From positions 1-60,091 of the forward strand of contig NZ_JABBPN010000030.1 in assembly GCF_012933385.1 (NCBI RefSeq): 60,091 nucleotides of DNA, read 5' to 3'. This document shows positions 1-9,672 of the stretch, in pieces. This DNA comes from Paenibacillus lemnae (GTDB lineage Bacteria > Bacillota > Bacilli > Paenibacillales > Paenibacillaceae). The notes beneath the pieces were generated by a model. It did not search any database and was not told the origin of the DNA. It saw nothing but the letters and a program-made list of their open reading frames with translations. Each line of letters begins with the position of its first letter. Position 1 is the first letter of the stretch. Position numbers and translations under genes: made by a program.

Positions 1-395
1 CCGAAGACGCCGGCCAGCAGCGCCTCCCGCGGCAGGCCCAGCAGCGCCAGCCGCTGGAGCGGCTCCGCCGCAAGCCGCTGCTGCGCGGCTTCCAGCGCAG
101 CGGCGGCATGGCTGCAGGCTGCGCGCCCGCAGGAGCAGCGCGCGGCCGATCCTTCACCCGGTACGGGTGAAGGGACCGCTTCGTCCAGCCATGGGGCTGG
201 ACGGCCCTGCAGCAGGCGGTACAGCGCCTGCGGGTCGCCGCCGAGGCGGCGCAGCACGCCGTCCCGCTCGGCGGGCGACAGGACCGGCGCCATGAATACA
301 GCCTCATGGTCCGGTTCACCCGCAAGCTTGACGCGTAATTCTCCGGGCGTTACATGCATGGATACCCGGCCTGCGGCATCCTTTCCGTTCTCCAT
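1..395 (-). CDS. SWIM zinc-finger domain protein, C-terminus cut by window edge
   Basis: An open reading frame runs from the ATG at 395 to the window edge without a stop (131 residues visible). An AAGGAG ribosome binding site sits 9 bases before the ATG. Residues around 85-97 read CSCGRAACSHA, the CxCx(n)CxH pattern of SWIM zinc fingers, which bind zinc and are thought to mediate DNA or protein contacts. The gene lies directly downstream of the SNF2 helicase on the same strand, and SWIM proteins commonly neighbour SNF2 helicases in Bacillota, so the two probably act together in an unknown DNA-related role. The coding stretch is much richer in G and C than the window average. It is too short for the six-frame list because the frame is cut. 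Family call good, function unknown. Confidence 0.75.
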   Translation of the reverse strand, partial: MENGKDAAGRVSMHVTPGELRVKLAGEPDHEAVFMAPVLSPAERDGVLRRLGGDPQALYRLLQGRPAPWLDEAVPSPVPGEGSAARCSCGRAACSHAAAALEAAQQRLAAEPLQRLALLGLPREALLAGVF

Positions 396-468
396 CCCCT
401 TACACTCCTTCCAGCAGAAATCGTGCTAGCTTCAGCCACTTTACGATATTTCACATCTATCCCTGAGC

Positions 469-3400
469 TTACATCCAATCCTGGCTCTGCAGCTCAATTA
501 ACTGCTTCAGCTCCCCATCGGACATTTCCGTCAGCCAGGTTTCCCCGGAGCCGACAACCTGCTCGGACAAGGATTTCTTTTGTTCAATCAGCTCGTCAAT
601 CCGTTCTTCCAGCGTTCCCTGGCAGATCAGCTTGTGCACCTGCACATTTTTGTGCTGCCCAATCCGGAATGCCCGGTCTGTCGCCTGATTCTCCACCGCA
701 GGGTTCCACCAGCGGTCATAGTGAATCACATGGTTGGCCCGGGTCAAGTTCAGGCCGACGCCGCCCGCTTTGAGCGAAAGCACGAAGAAACGCGTTCCTT
801 CGCCCTCCTGAAAATCACGGATCATATCATCTCGTTCCTTCTTCGGCACGCCGCCGTGCAGGAAAGGCGGTGCCTGACCATAACGTTTCTCCAGCATCTT
901 CACCAGCAGACTGCCCATGCCCACATACTGCGTAAAAATCAGGGCTGACTCGCCCACATCCGCAATACTGTCCAAAATCTCGAGCAGCCGCTCCATTTTA
1001 CCGGAAACTTCACTGCGGAGCGGCCGGCTCTCATCCCCCTGAAACAGCAGCGGATGGTCGCAAATTTGCTTCAGCTTGGTCAAGGAGGACAGGACCAGGC
1101 CTTTACGTGCCATCCCGGAGCTGTTCCCGAGCTGGCCCACCATTTGATCCACAATCGCCTGGTACAGCGCTCCCTGGACTTCTGTAAGCCGACAGTATGA
1201 TTTCAGTTCCAGCTTCTCCGGAAGATCCTTCTGGATGTCCGGGTCACTCTTCAAACGCCGCAGCATAAACGGTGAAACAAGAGCATGCAGCTCCCGCAGC
1301 CGCTCCTGCTGGCCTTCCCCCAGCACATAACGCTGGCGAAAAGCATGAAATGTTCCCAAGTAACCCGGGTTCAAAAAGTGAAAGATCGACCACAGCTCTG
1401 CCAGACGGTTCTCCACCGGCGTACCGGTCATGGCCACCCTGTGCGGCGCGGACAGCTTCATAACACTTTGCGCCTGCTTGGTCCGATAATTTTTAATATA
1501 CTGGGCCTCATCCAGAATCACGCTCGACCACTGCACAGCAGACAGATCCGGTCCATCCCGTCCAGCGAGGTGATATGTGGTGAGGACAATATCGTATTTA
1601 AGAGCCTCTTCCTGAAAAAGCTCTCCCCGAAGCCGCCGCGTCCCGTGGTGCATGTAGATGGACAGATCCGGAGCAAAACGCTGCAGCTCCCGGTGCCAGT
1701 TGCCCAAAAGAGACGTCGGACAAACAATCAGCACAGGGGATCTTTGCTGTAATGGCCCCTTTGCTCCAGGCATCCCATTCTCCGGCCGGTCCAGCAGGCA
1801 GGTAATGACCTGCACGGTCTTACCAAGGCCCATATCATCGGCCAGACAGACACCGAAACCGAGATCACGCATCACACTGAGCCACTGATAGCCCTTGACC
1901 TGATACGGACGAAGCTGGCCCTGAAGCGCATCAGGTACCGGACGTGCCGGCAGTGTACGAGGACCTTCTCCCTCAAGCAGGGAGGACAGCAGCCCCGTGC
2001 TCTCCACTTCTTCAATAAAGAGCCCCTTCCACATGCGTTCATCGTCCATATCTGCCGTAAGATGCATCCATTCAGCCAGTTCCATCTCACCCTGTTCATG
2101 ACGCTTCATAAAACGCAGGACCTGGTTGATCTCTTTAAGGTCTACCTCAATCCATTCACCTCGGAACTCGACATAAGGCATATTGGCCTCAGCCAGTGCC
2201 ATCAGCTCATGACGTGTCAGCTGACGGCCCCCTACGGCTGCAGACACCTCGAATGTAACCAGATGCTGCATGCCCAGAACCGGAAACGGCTGTTCGCCGC
2301 TGCCGGAATCTGTCGTCATTTTCAGCGACAGGCCGACCCTGCGTTTGCCTTCCCGGCTCCATCTTGACGGCATCTGCACCTTGATGCCTGCCCGCGTCAG
2401 TTTCGGAACCGATTCCTTCATAAAGGTTCTCAATCTCTCCAGCGGCAGCACAAATGCTTCCGGAGCCGGGCCAGTCAACCCATCCGAGACTTCAGCCGAA
2501 ATATCCGAGGCCCGCCCCAACTCCATAAGCAGCTGTTCCTGGATAGAGTTATAAAGCCGGCCGCGAATCAGCTGATCCTGCTCCTCATACTGCCAAATGC
2601 TGCGTGCTGTGACCAGCAGTCCCTCGTCCTCGCGGCTGCCCGCCCAGAACGAAATGCGCCACTGATCCTGTCCTTCAGCCAGCGGAGGCTCCAGCCTTAA
2701 ACCAAGGACGATGGTTCCCTGCTCGGAAGGCATTTCTTCGCCTTCTGAGAAAGGCTGTGCGGTAAGACCTGTCTCCTCCACCTCGTGCGCCAGTTCCTCG
2801 ATCTCGTCCGCCACACCCTGGATTGGAATATCCCTGCTGACGGTCAGGAGGCTGTTCCACCACAGCTCACTGAGCGGGGATCTTCCCCGCCGGTAGTCTC
2901 TCAAATAGCGGGAGAGCTTGCTGCTGGAAGACCTGACGGCTTCCCTGACCTCTGCATCGATTAAAGCGGATAAAAAAGAATATAAGATCACGGCGCCCGC
3001 TTCCTCTTTGCTCCCCGGTTCCTGACCCGCAAATGCCGCGGGAACGCCGATCCCGATCGGCGGCATGCTGGAAGCCAGCTGCAGGAAGCGCTCACTGTCT
3101 TCACCGATCAGCTGCGGCTTCCACACGGCCTTCAAAACATGCATCGAAGCGCTGCGGCGCCTTCCGGCCAGCGGTACCTCGGCCGTACCTGGAGCGATCC
3201 GCCCACGAAGAAGCAGATCCAGCGCAAATCGTGCGGCTTTACACCAGAATGCCATCTCTTCCCCTGGCACAAGACCTTGACGCTTATAAAACTCCGTGTC
3301 CAAAGCCAGCAGAAACACAAAGGCATCAAGCGGCTGCAGGGCCAACCCTTCCATCGTTCTGCCGCCCAGGCTCTTCCGCTCACTCCGTCGTCCGCCTTCT

Positions 3401-3591
3401 GTCCCTGCCAGGGGAGACGGAAATCGCATTTCCGCAAGCCGCAGGACGGCGCTGCCGAAGGGGCGTGTTCCATCCGGGAACTGTATTTTTTTCACTGTTC
3501 TTCTCCAGGCGTCCACTCGGGGTTCTGACATTTCGCCTGAAAAACAAAAGAATGCATCTCCTAGCCATACGCCATACAGCGGTTGATTCAT
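469..3591 (-). CDS. SNF2-family DEAD/DEAH-box helicase
   Basis: A 1040-residue SWI2/SNF2 ATPase. The N-terminal half (about 1-550) matches in character the SNF2-associated bacterial extension (DUF3670 type). The motor follows: Walker A DDMGLGKT near residue 587, the DEAQ box near 690, and a helicase C-terminal lobe with HGGVPKKERD, LKAGGVGLNLT and the RAFRIGQ arginine-finger region near 940-985. Such proteins translocate on duplex DNA using ATP; in bacteria RapA is the best-known relative, but this longer type has no settled role. The start ATG at 3591 follows CAGGAG at good spacing. The SWIM protein follows 73 bases downstream on the same strand, so the two are likely co-transcribed. Confidence 0.93.
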   Translation of the reverse strand: MNQPLYGVWLGDAFFCFSGEMSEPRVDAWRRTVKKIQFPDGTRPFGSAVLRLAEMRFPSPLAGTEGGRRSERKSLGGRTMEGLALQPLDAFVFLLALDTEFYKRQGLVPGEEMAFWCKAARFALDLLLRGRIAPGTAEVPLAGRRRSASMHVLKAVWKPQLIGEDSERFLQLASSMPPIGIGVPAAFAGQEPGSKEEAGAVILYSFLSALIDAEVREAVRSSSSKLSRYLRDYRRGRSPLSELWWNSLLTVSRDIPIQGVADEIEELAHEVEETGLTAQPFSEGEEMPSEQGTIVLGLRLEPPLAEGQDQWRISFWAGSREDEGLLVTARSIWQYEEQDQLIRGRLYNSIQEQLLMELGRASDISAEVSDGLTGPAPEAFVLPLERLRTFMKESVPKLTRAGIKVQMPSRWSREGKRRVGLSLKMTTDSGSGEQPFPVLGMQHLVTFEVSAAVGGRQLTRHELMALAEANMPYVEFRGEWIEVDLKEINQVLRFMKRHEQGEMELAEWMHLTADMDDERMWKGLFIEEVESTGLLSSLLEGEGPRTLPARPVPDALQGQLRPYQVKGYQWLSVMRDLGFGVCLADDMGLGKTVQVITCLLDRPENGMPGAKGPLQQRSPVLIVCPTSLLGNWHRELQRFAPDLSIYMHHGTRRLRGELFQEEALKYDIVLTTYHLAGRDGPDLSAVQWSSVILDEAQYIKNYRTKQAQSVMKLSAPHRVAMTGTPVENRLAELWSIFHFLNPGYLGTFHAFRQRYVLGEGQQERLRELHALVSPFMLRRLKSDPDIQKDLPEKLELKSYCRLTEVQGALYQAIVDQMVGQLGNSSGMARKGLVLSSLTKLKQICDHPLLFQGDESRPLRSEVSGKMERLLEILDSIADVGESALIFTQYVGMGSLLVKMLEKRYGQAPPFLHGGVPKKERDDMIRDFQEGEGTRFFVLSLKAGGVGLNLTRANHVIHYDRWWNPAVENQATDRAFRIGQHKNVQVHKLICQGTLEERIDELIEQKKSLSEQVVGSGETWLTEMSDGELKQLIELQSQDWM

Positions 3592-3792
3592 CGTTGTCTC
3601 CTGTCTTTTTCCTGCTTTACAGATATTATTCCTATTTTAAACCATTGCCGGTGTTTTTCAAAACCGGATCTAACTTTCATGTTTCACATCGCTGCCAATG
3701 AGGCTGCTGCAGGCACAATTCATTCTATGAATGCAGCGTGGCTGCACAGGTTTGAGAGACGGTTCAATCCATATTGCGAGAAGAGGCACTGG

Positions 3793-3991
3793 AAATAAGC
3801 CTGAATTTCAAGCTTATTTCTCTCATTTTTCCCGCCAAGCGGCAATTAAGACTGAAAATCAGTCTTAAAATAGCCGAAAGTCTCCCTGCATACAAGAAAT
3901 GGCCGAGAATTGAAATAATAAGATTGGAAACCAAGCTTATTGAGGAAAATACTTCTTTTTCATAAGAAATAAGCTTGAAAAACAACCTTAA
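3793..3991. repeat. Cluster of AT-rich hairpins (dispersed repeat family, copy 1)
   Basis: Four inverted repeats lie in 200 non-coding bases. At 3793-3819 arms AAATAAGC/AGCTTATTT flank a short loop; at 3846-3868 arms TTAAGACTGA and TCAGTCTTAA pair almost perfectly; at 3917-3941 arms AATAAGATTGG and CCAAGCTTATT pair with one mismatch; at 3968-3991 a decayed copy begins AATAAGCTTG. The same two hairpin types recur at 27169-27368. The rest of the gap between 3592 and 3793 shows nothing recognisable. Confidence 0.7.
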
Positions 3992-4020
3992 TCTGGGCAG
4001 GGGAATGTCAGCGGATCCGT

Positions 4021-4440
4021 TACCGGGGATGTCACCTGGGATCTCAGCCGAATGTCATTTTGCATTTGTCCACGTACGTCATTGGGATATCACCTGATAT
4101 CATCTGCAAATAACATGTTGTACCACCTGGTTTATCCCTGGACACGTCACCCATATGTCACACCCGTATCTCACTTGTTTACCCCATACATCACCCCTAT
4201 CTCACCGAGCATCCCACACGTCACGTGCATGTCAACGGGCATCTCACTAGCGTGGCACCACATCTATCACCGGATATCTCACCAGGTCTTTCACCTGCAT
4301 GTCGCCGGGTTTCCATCGGATGCTTCACCCGTATCTCATCACCTCATCTCTCATTGGCATCTCACCTTCACGTCAACGACCATCTCTCCTGCATCTGCCA
4401 CCGGCCATCTCTCCTGCACGTCACCCCAATGCCACCCACC
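4021..4440. repeat. Degenerate short tandem array, period about 11-12 bp
   Basis: Plus-strand TCA(CC) cores preceded by RTNT recur at 4032, 4044, 4055, 4079, 4090, 4100, 4147, 4158, 4171, 4191, 4202, 4221, 4232, 4244, 4267, 4279, 4291, 4325 and 4336. Spacings are mostly 10-13 bases or twice that. The minus-strand consensus is roughly GGTGANATNNNN. Open frames across it (for example plus-strand 4052-4672) are His/Ser/Pro-rich low-complexity products of the repeat and carry no sign of selection, so no gene is called. It lies beyond the terminator of the solute-binding-protein gene. Confidence 0.6.
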
Positions 4441-4519
4441 TGCTGCCTGCCACCTGCCACTTGCTGCCCGCTCGCTAGCACGCATCCCTAATCAGAGCCC
4501 CCACCTGCCCCGCTGCAGC

Positions 4520-4562
4520 AAAAAAGGATGTTCCCCGTCCATTGGACCGGAAACACCCTTCC
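4520..4562 (-). terminator. Rho-independent terminator of the sugar ABC operon
   Basis: On the minus strand a stem starting GGGTGTTTCC pairs with GGGGAACATCC across a short loop and is followed by TTTTTT. It stands 22 bases after the stop codon of the solute-binding protein. Confidence 0.75.
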
Positions 4563-4583
4563 ACGTTACTTCGCCTGTAAAAG

Positions 4584-5873
4584 TTACTTCGCCTTCAAAT
4601 CAGCCCATGCCTGGTCCAGCGCCTCAAACAGCTGGTCTTTGTTCACATTGCCTGCCACATACCCCTGCATGATGCTGCCGAACTCATTCATACCGCCGTC
4701 CGGGAATTTGTTGAATTCCCAGGACAACGCTTTGCCGTCCTGACTGTATTTCATCACATCAGTACCGAGATCACCCAGCAGCTCGCTGTTGGCTTCAATA
4801 CTTTTGAAGGCCGGGATGAACTTGAAGTCTTCCGTGATATATTTCTTCCCGGTTTCGGACGTCACCAGCCAGTTCAAAAATTCCTTCGCTTCGTCCTTCA
4901 TGCCGGAGTTTTTGTTCACGACCCAGTTGTTCGGCACCCCGACCGGGAGCTTGTCATTCTGTTCTGCATTGTCGTTGATCGGCATCGGAAGCAGGCCGAT
5001 GTTCAGTTCCGGATTAATGCCGTCGATCTGTACTTGAGTCCAGTTGCCGTTCTGGGTCATCGCAGCTTCACCGGTTGCAAATGTCGTGATTTCCGTATTG
5101 TAATCCGTGGTCAGCGGATTTTTCTGTCCGTATTTCATCGTCAGATCAAACAGGTTGATCCACTCGTCCATGACGCCATTGCCTTTAATTGTGCCCTTTC
5201 CCTCATTCAGGCTCTTCACAAAGCCGTCCGGGTCCTCCTGATGGGCAAAGCCGATATTCAGCAGATGGTTGGCCAAAATCCAGTTCTCCTGGTACCCGTT
5301 CACAAACGGCGTGATGCCTGCTTCCTGCAGCTGCCGGGCTGCAGCTTCCAGCTCACTCAGCGTTGTCGGAAGCTCTGTGATTCCCGCCTGCTGGAACAGG
5401 TTCTTATTGTAAATAATCCCGTAGCCTTCGATCGCCATCGGCTGGCCATACAGCTTGCCATCCTTGGTCATCGGTTCTTTTGCAACGTCTACCACATCAT
5501 CTACCCATGGTTGGTCCGACAAATCCTCGACTTTCTCAAACCAGGTGTCCAGGTCTCTGTAACCGCTGACATTAAACAGGTCAGGCTCATCCCCGGACGC
5601 AAATTTCGCTTTCAGCGCGGATGCATAGTCAGATCCTCCGCCAACCGTCTGGATATCCAGCTTGATGCCTGGATGTTCCTTCTCATATTCCGCTTTCATC
5701 TGATTTAATGCCTCGGCAATTTCTACTTTAAACTGAAAAATTTTCAGCGTCTTGGTGCCTTCACCACCACTGCCCGCTGTCCCTCCGCTCTCTTTGCTGC
5801 CTCCGCAGCCGGCCAGCAGTGCGGACAATGCGAGAACCATGACAAGCGCGAGTGTTCCGTATTTCTTTTTCAT
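4584..5873 (-). CDS. Sugar ABC transporter substrate-binding lipoprotein (family 1)
   Basis: A 429-residue extracellular solute-binding protein. The N-terminus has lysines, a hydrophobic stretch and the lipobox LLAGC with the lipidated cysteine at residue 23, then a Gly/Ser/Glu-rich linker, so it is anchored outside the membrane. Features such as GYGIIYNKNLFQQAGI and a C-terminal EALDQAWADL helix fit the SBP_bac_1 family that captures oligosaccharides. It is the third gene of a permease-permease-binding protein set; the 150-base gap before it may hold an internal promoter that raises its expression. No ATPase is encoded nearby, so it probably shares an MsmX-like ATPase. The ligand cannot be read from sequence. 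Confidence 0.93.
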   Translation of the reverse strand: MKKKYGTLALVMVLALSALLAGCGGSKESGGTAGSGGEGTKTLKIFQFKVEIAEALNQMKAEYEKEHPGIKLDIQTVGGGSDYASALKAKFASGDEPDLFNVSGYRDLDTWFEKVEDLSDQPWVDDVVDVAKEPMTKDGKLYGQPMAIEGYGIIYNKNLFQQAGITELPTTLSELEAAARQLQEAGITPFVNGYQENWILANHLLNIGFAHQEDPDGFVKSLNEGKGTIKGNGVMDEWINLFDLTMKYGQKNPLTTDYNTEITTFATGEAAMTQNGNWTQVQIDGINPELNIGLLPMPINDNAEQNDKLPVGVPNNWVVNKNSGMKDEAKEFLNWLVTSETGKKYITEDFKFIPAFKSIEANSELLGDLGTDVMKYSQDGKALSWEFNKFPDGGMNEFGSIMQGYVAGNVNKDQLFEALDQAWADLKAK

Positions 5874-6023
5874 GGGTTGTTCCTCCCTTGGGTTGATCTG
5901 GTTAGCCCCTGTAGATTATCGTTTACTTTATCAGTATAAATAACCTTAAATCGTTATATCAGGTATGATATTGATATAAAAGGTGGATGGAATTGACCAT
6001 CTTGAACACCGCCGCATCATTCA

Positions 6024-6860
6024 CTATCCCTTGACTGCTCCTGATGTGATGCCTTCAATAATGTATTTCTGCATCAGCAGGAAGAACAGAATAATAGGCA
6101 GGATGCCCAGCACAAGCGCGGGCAGCGCCAGATCCCACTGTTTGGTATACTGTCCGAACAGCGCGAATGTCGCAATCGGAATCGTCCGCAGATGTTCAGA
6201 GGACAGGATCAGGGACGGCAGCAGGTAGTCATTCCAGATCCACAGCGTATTTAGAATAATGACCGTTACGAACATCGGCTTCATCAGCGGAAACACAATG
6301 CGGAAGAATACGCCATATGGACTTGAGCCATCTACAGTTGCGGCCTCCTCAATTTCCAGCGGAATGGACTTGGTAAAGCCGTGGAACAGAAATACACTGA
6401 GCGGTACCCCGAATCCGAGATAACAGACAATGAGTCCCGGCAGACTGTTCGTAAGCCCGATCGCTGCCGTTACTTTCACCAATGGAATCATGATCGACTG
6501 AAACGGAATAACCATCGCAGCCACAAACAAGGCGAACAACAGCCGGTTGAAGCGGCTGTCCCGCCGCACCAGCTGGTATGCAGTCATCGAACTGATGAGC
6601 GCCAGCAGCAGATTGCTGGCCACCGTTACGATCACCGAGTTCCAGAACGCGGCCGTGAAGTTAATGGTTGTCCACGCCCGGGCGTAATTTCCCCACTCCA
6701 TCGCAGACGGCCATGCGGCGGAATCCCGGAGCAGGTCGCCAAACGTCTTTACCGAGTTCACGAACAGGAAATAGAACGGAATCAGAAAGATGAGCGCTGC
6801 AATGATCATGATGATTTCTGTTACAAAGGTGCCTGCACGGTATTTTCTAACGGTATCCAT
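6024..6860 (-). CDS. Carbohydrate ABC transporter permease (MalG type)
   Basis: A 278-residue inner-membrane permease with about six membrane helices and the EAA loop EEAATVDGSSPYGVFFRIVFP that contacts the ATPase. The C-terminus ends in GITSGAVKG, typical of MalG/LacG/AraQ permeases. Its ATG shares one base with the stop of the upstream permease (TGATG), so the two are translationally coupled and form the heterodimeric channel. Confidence 0.95.
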   Translation of the reverse strand: MDTVRKYRAGTFVTEIIMIIAALIFLIPFYFLFVNSVKTFGDLLRDSAAWPSAMEWGNYARAWTTINFTAAFWNSVIVTVASNLLLALISSMTAYQLVRRDSRFNRLLFALFVAAMVIPFQSIMIPLVKVTAAIGLTNSLPGLIVCYLGFGVPLSVFLFHGFTKSIPLEIEEAATVDGSSPYGVFFRIVFPLMKPMFVTVIILNTLWIWNDYLLPSLILSSEHLRTIPIATFALFGQYTKQWDLALPALVLGILPIILFFLLMQKYIIEGITSGAVKG

Positions 6861-7741
6861 CAGGCTTCAACCTCCTTCCGTTTCGTAAAGCGAACCTGAA
6901 GACTTGTGATGATCGCAACGACCACGAAGAAGATCACGGCCTTGGCTGTACCTAATCCGAGCCGGTTGTTCGTAAAGGCTTCATAGTAGATGTTCATGGC
7001 CACGGATTCCGTAGAACCGAACGGACCACCTTTGGTCAGCGACAGATTCAGATCGAACATTTTGAAAGACCAGGAGATCGCCAGGAACAGACAGACCGTC
7101 ACGGCAGGCATGACCAGCGGAATAATGATGCTCCGCAGGATCTGGCCCCGGCTGGCCCCGTCAATTTCAGCAGCTTCCAGAATATCCTTGGGCACATTAT
7201 TGAGGGATGAGATGTAAATGACCATCAGGTAACCCGCCGTCTGCCAGACGAATACGATCACAATCGCCCAGAAAGCGGTCCCTTTTGTCCCCAGCCAGGG
7301 AAGATTGAAAAAGGCCAAATTTGTCAGATCGCCGATCGCCGCAAAGCTTTTGACAAAGATAAACTGCCAGATAAAGCCCAGCAGCAAACCGCCGATAACG
7401 TTCGGCATAAAAAACAGTGTCCGCAGCACATTCCGCGTTTTGAGCGGCTTGGTGAGCAGATAAGCCAGGAAAAACCCCAGTACATTGGTCAGCAGTACGC
7501 CAAGCACCGTAAACCGGGTCGTAAACCAGAAGGCGTCACGAAACTTGGTGTCATTGGTGAATATGGTTATAAAATTGTCCAATCCAACCCACTGGACCTG
7601 ACTTGATACTCCATTCCAGTTCGTGAAGGAGTAATATAAACCGAGCAGGAATGGAATGATCATGATAAGTGCAAAAAATAGAGTGGAAGGTCCCACAAAT
7701 ATGAGCTGCTGAAGCAGCCTGGATGCTTTTGTCCGATTCAT
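6860..7741 (-). CDS. Sugar ABC transporter permease (MalF type)
   Basis: A 293-residue permease partner of the MalG-type protein, with about six membrane helices and the EAA loop EAAEIDGASRGQILRSIIIP. The start is placed at the ATG at 7741 (protein begins MNRTKASRLL) because a GAGGGAGA ribosome binding site precedes it; a longer frame to 7831 adds 30 residues that look non-coding. It is the first gene of the operon and is divergent from the sensor kinase gene; the 143 bases between them should carry both promoters. Confidence 0.93.
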   Translation of the reverse strand: MNRTKASRLLQQLIFVGPSTLFFALIMIIPFLLGLYYSFTNWNGVSSQVQWVGLDNFITIFTNDTKFRDAFWFTTRFTVLGVLLTNVLGFFLAYLLTKPLKTRNVLRTLFFMPNVIGGLLLGFIWQFIFVKSFAAIGDLTNLAFFNLPWLGTKGTAFWAIVIVFVWQTAGYLMVIYISSLNNVPKDILEAAEIDGASRGQILRSIIIPLVMPAVTVCLFLAISWSFKMFDLNLSLTKGGPFGSTESVAMNIYYEAFTNNRLGLGTAKAVIFFVVVAIITSLQVRFTKRKEVEA

Positions 7742-7884
7742 CCGGATCTCCCTCTTTCTGTAGTAAAGTTCATGTCTTCCATTTATTATGGGGCAGCCAA
7801 CAGGCCATAAACACGGAGAATGATGAACCATTAGGTGTAATATATTGACCAGTCCGCTGCCTGTGCTCTTATCCGAGGTGACCT

Positions 7885-9669
7885 ATGAAAACCAGAAGCA
7901 TCCGTTCCCGCCTGATCCAGTTCATGCTTGCCGCGACGACGATCCCCCTGCTGCTGTCACTTATGATTACGCATATGTACACACGGGAATCCGTGCGGGA
8001 TCAAACCGTCGAAGAGAATGTGCGTCTGATCTACCAGGGGAAGACCAATCTCATCAACTATCTGGATAATGTGAACCGCTCATCCTTGTCGGTATACTCC
8101 GACCCTCATTTTCTGAGCAACCTGATGCTCAGTCCAGACAATTATCGGGTGGTTGCCGAACTTTACACTACGCTGCAGTCCGTTATGAATACGAATCCGG
8201 ATATTTTTCAGATCTATATGCATAATCATTTGACCGGACAGTCGACCCAGATCACAAGCAGTGTACCCCGCCGTGAATTTCGCACCGAGCCTTACGAGAA
8301 GCCGGAGCATTTTAGCCAGGGACAGGTCGCACTCGGTCCGGTCCATCCCAGTCACAGCTATGGCTTCCCGCCCCGCCCTGCGGATCTTTCCGAGCAGCAT
8401 GTCATTACGTTCTACCGTGCCATCACCAATGTTCCGTCCGACAAGCAGCTGGCTCTGCTGGCTATTGATTTAAAGCTGGATACGATCATTACGATTTGTG
8501 AGCCGCTATTCGCACCGGAAGAGGAATTATTTTATCTCCTGGACGAGACAGGAAAGGTGCTGTACAGCGTGAATGAAGAAGACATTGGACGGGAATTTGG
8601 AGATAAAAAACTGCTGAGGGAAATAACGGGGAACCTGAACGGATATTATGACGGAGAACAAGCTGTAAGTATTTATGACAAGCTGGAGCTGCCTTTTGCC
8701 GGGTGGACACTGGTGAAACAGATTCCCCATCAGTCCCTGTACAAGCAGTCTACAAAGCTGACAAGCATTCAGGCTGTCATTGCTTTTGTGACACTGCTGA
8801 TCGTCATCTTCGGCACCTTGTGGATTTCGATCCGAATTACGCGGCCGATCCAGCAGCTGGCCAGTTACATGAACGAGGTGCAGTCCGGCAAGCTGAATGT
8901 AGAAGTGGATGTGAACAGTCCTGATGAGATCGGAACGCTGGCCCGGCGATTCAGACAGATGATGGATACGATCAACAACCTGATTCTCCGGGAGTACCGG
9001 CTTGAGCTTGCCAACAAAACGAACCAGCTCAAGGCACTCCAGGCCCAGATCGATCCGCATTTTTTGTATAATGCCCTGCAGTCGATTGGAACACTGGCAC
9101 TTCAGCACAAGGTGCCCCGCATCTATGCTCTCCTCTCTTCTCTAGCTGGACTGATGAGGTACAACATGCGGAACGGGGAATATATGGTTACGTTAAAAGA
9201 TGAGATCGGGCATCTGGAGAAGTATATGGATCTGCAGCAGGAGCGTTTTGGCGACCGACTGGAAGTCGTATGGAATATTGATCCGGACGTCCTGAGCGTC
9301 CCGGTACCGAAGATGATCCTGCAGCCAGTGGCGGAAAACTATTTTAAACATGGGAAAGATTCCGCAAGCGGCTTGGCCTCTCTGTCCATTTCCGCAGGAA
9401 TGGCAGGCCCGGGAAGACTGAAGGTGCAGTTGTCCAATAACGGATCCTCTGTGGATCCGAAAGAGCTGGAGCGTATTCAAGACATACTGGATGATGCCAG
9501 AGCATCCCGCGGCGAGGTATCGGAAGGAGAGCCTCTTTCCTCCATCGGACTTCAAAATGTGCTGCTTCGCCTTATTTTATACAGCGACCCTACCGCAGAG
9601 CTGAGCATCAGAAATCTCGAACCACAGGGTGTTGCTGTCACCCTTGAATTTAACGTAAGGGGTGGATAA
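7885..9669 (+). CDS. Sensor histidine kinase, YesM/LytS type
   Basis: A 594-residue membrane sensor kinase. One membrane helix lies near residues 13-30 and a second near 295-315, enclosing an extracellular sensor region. A HAMP domain follows (about 318-370), then the His_kinase block with QIDPHFLYNALQSIG (phospho-acceptor His near 392) and a HATPase with AENYFKHG and a late SSIGLQNVLLRL. These features define the YesM subgroup that pairs with AraC-type regulators. It precedes its response regulator by three bases and is divergent from the ABC genes, which it very probably controls in response to a sugar or its binding protein. Confidence 0.93.
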   Translation: MKTRSIRSRLIQFMLAATTIPLLLSLMITHMYTRESVRDQTVEENVRLIYQGKTNLINYLDNVNRSSLSVYSDPHFLSNLMLSPDNYRVVAELYTTLQSVMNTNPDIFQIYMHNHLTGQSTQITSSVPRREFRTEPYEKPEHFSQGQVALGPVHPSHSYGFPPRPADLSEQHVITFYRAITNVPSDKQLALLAIDLKLDTIITICEPLFAPEEELFYLLDETGKVLYSVNEEDIGREFGDKKLLREITGNLNGYYDGEQAVSIYDKLELPFAGWTLVKQIPHQSLYKQSTKLTSIQAVIAFVTLLIVIFGTLWISIRITRPIQQLASYMNEVQSGKLNVEVDVNSPDEIGTLARRFRQMMDTINNLILREYRLELANKTNQLKALQAQIDPHFLYNALQSIGTLALQHKVPRIYALLSSLAGLMRYNMRNGEYMVTLKDEIGHLEKYMDLQQERFGDRLEVVWNIDPDVLSVPVPKMILQPVAENYFKHGKDSASGLASLSISAGMAGPGRLKVQLSNNGSSVDPKELERIQDILDDARASRGEVSEGEPLSSIGLQNVLLRLILYSDPTAELSIRNLEPQGVAVTLEFNVRGG

Positions 9670-9672
9670 TCA

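Noticed and set aside
4052..4672. 206-residue plus-strand frame across the degenerate array
   Set aside because: Composition is the low-complexity product of the repeat, there is no ribosome binding site, and it runs into the terminator and the solute-binding gene.
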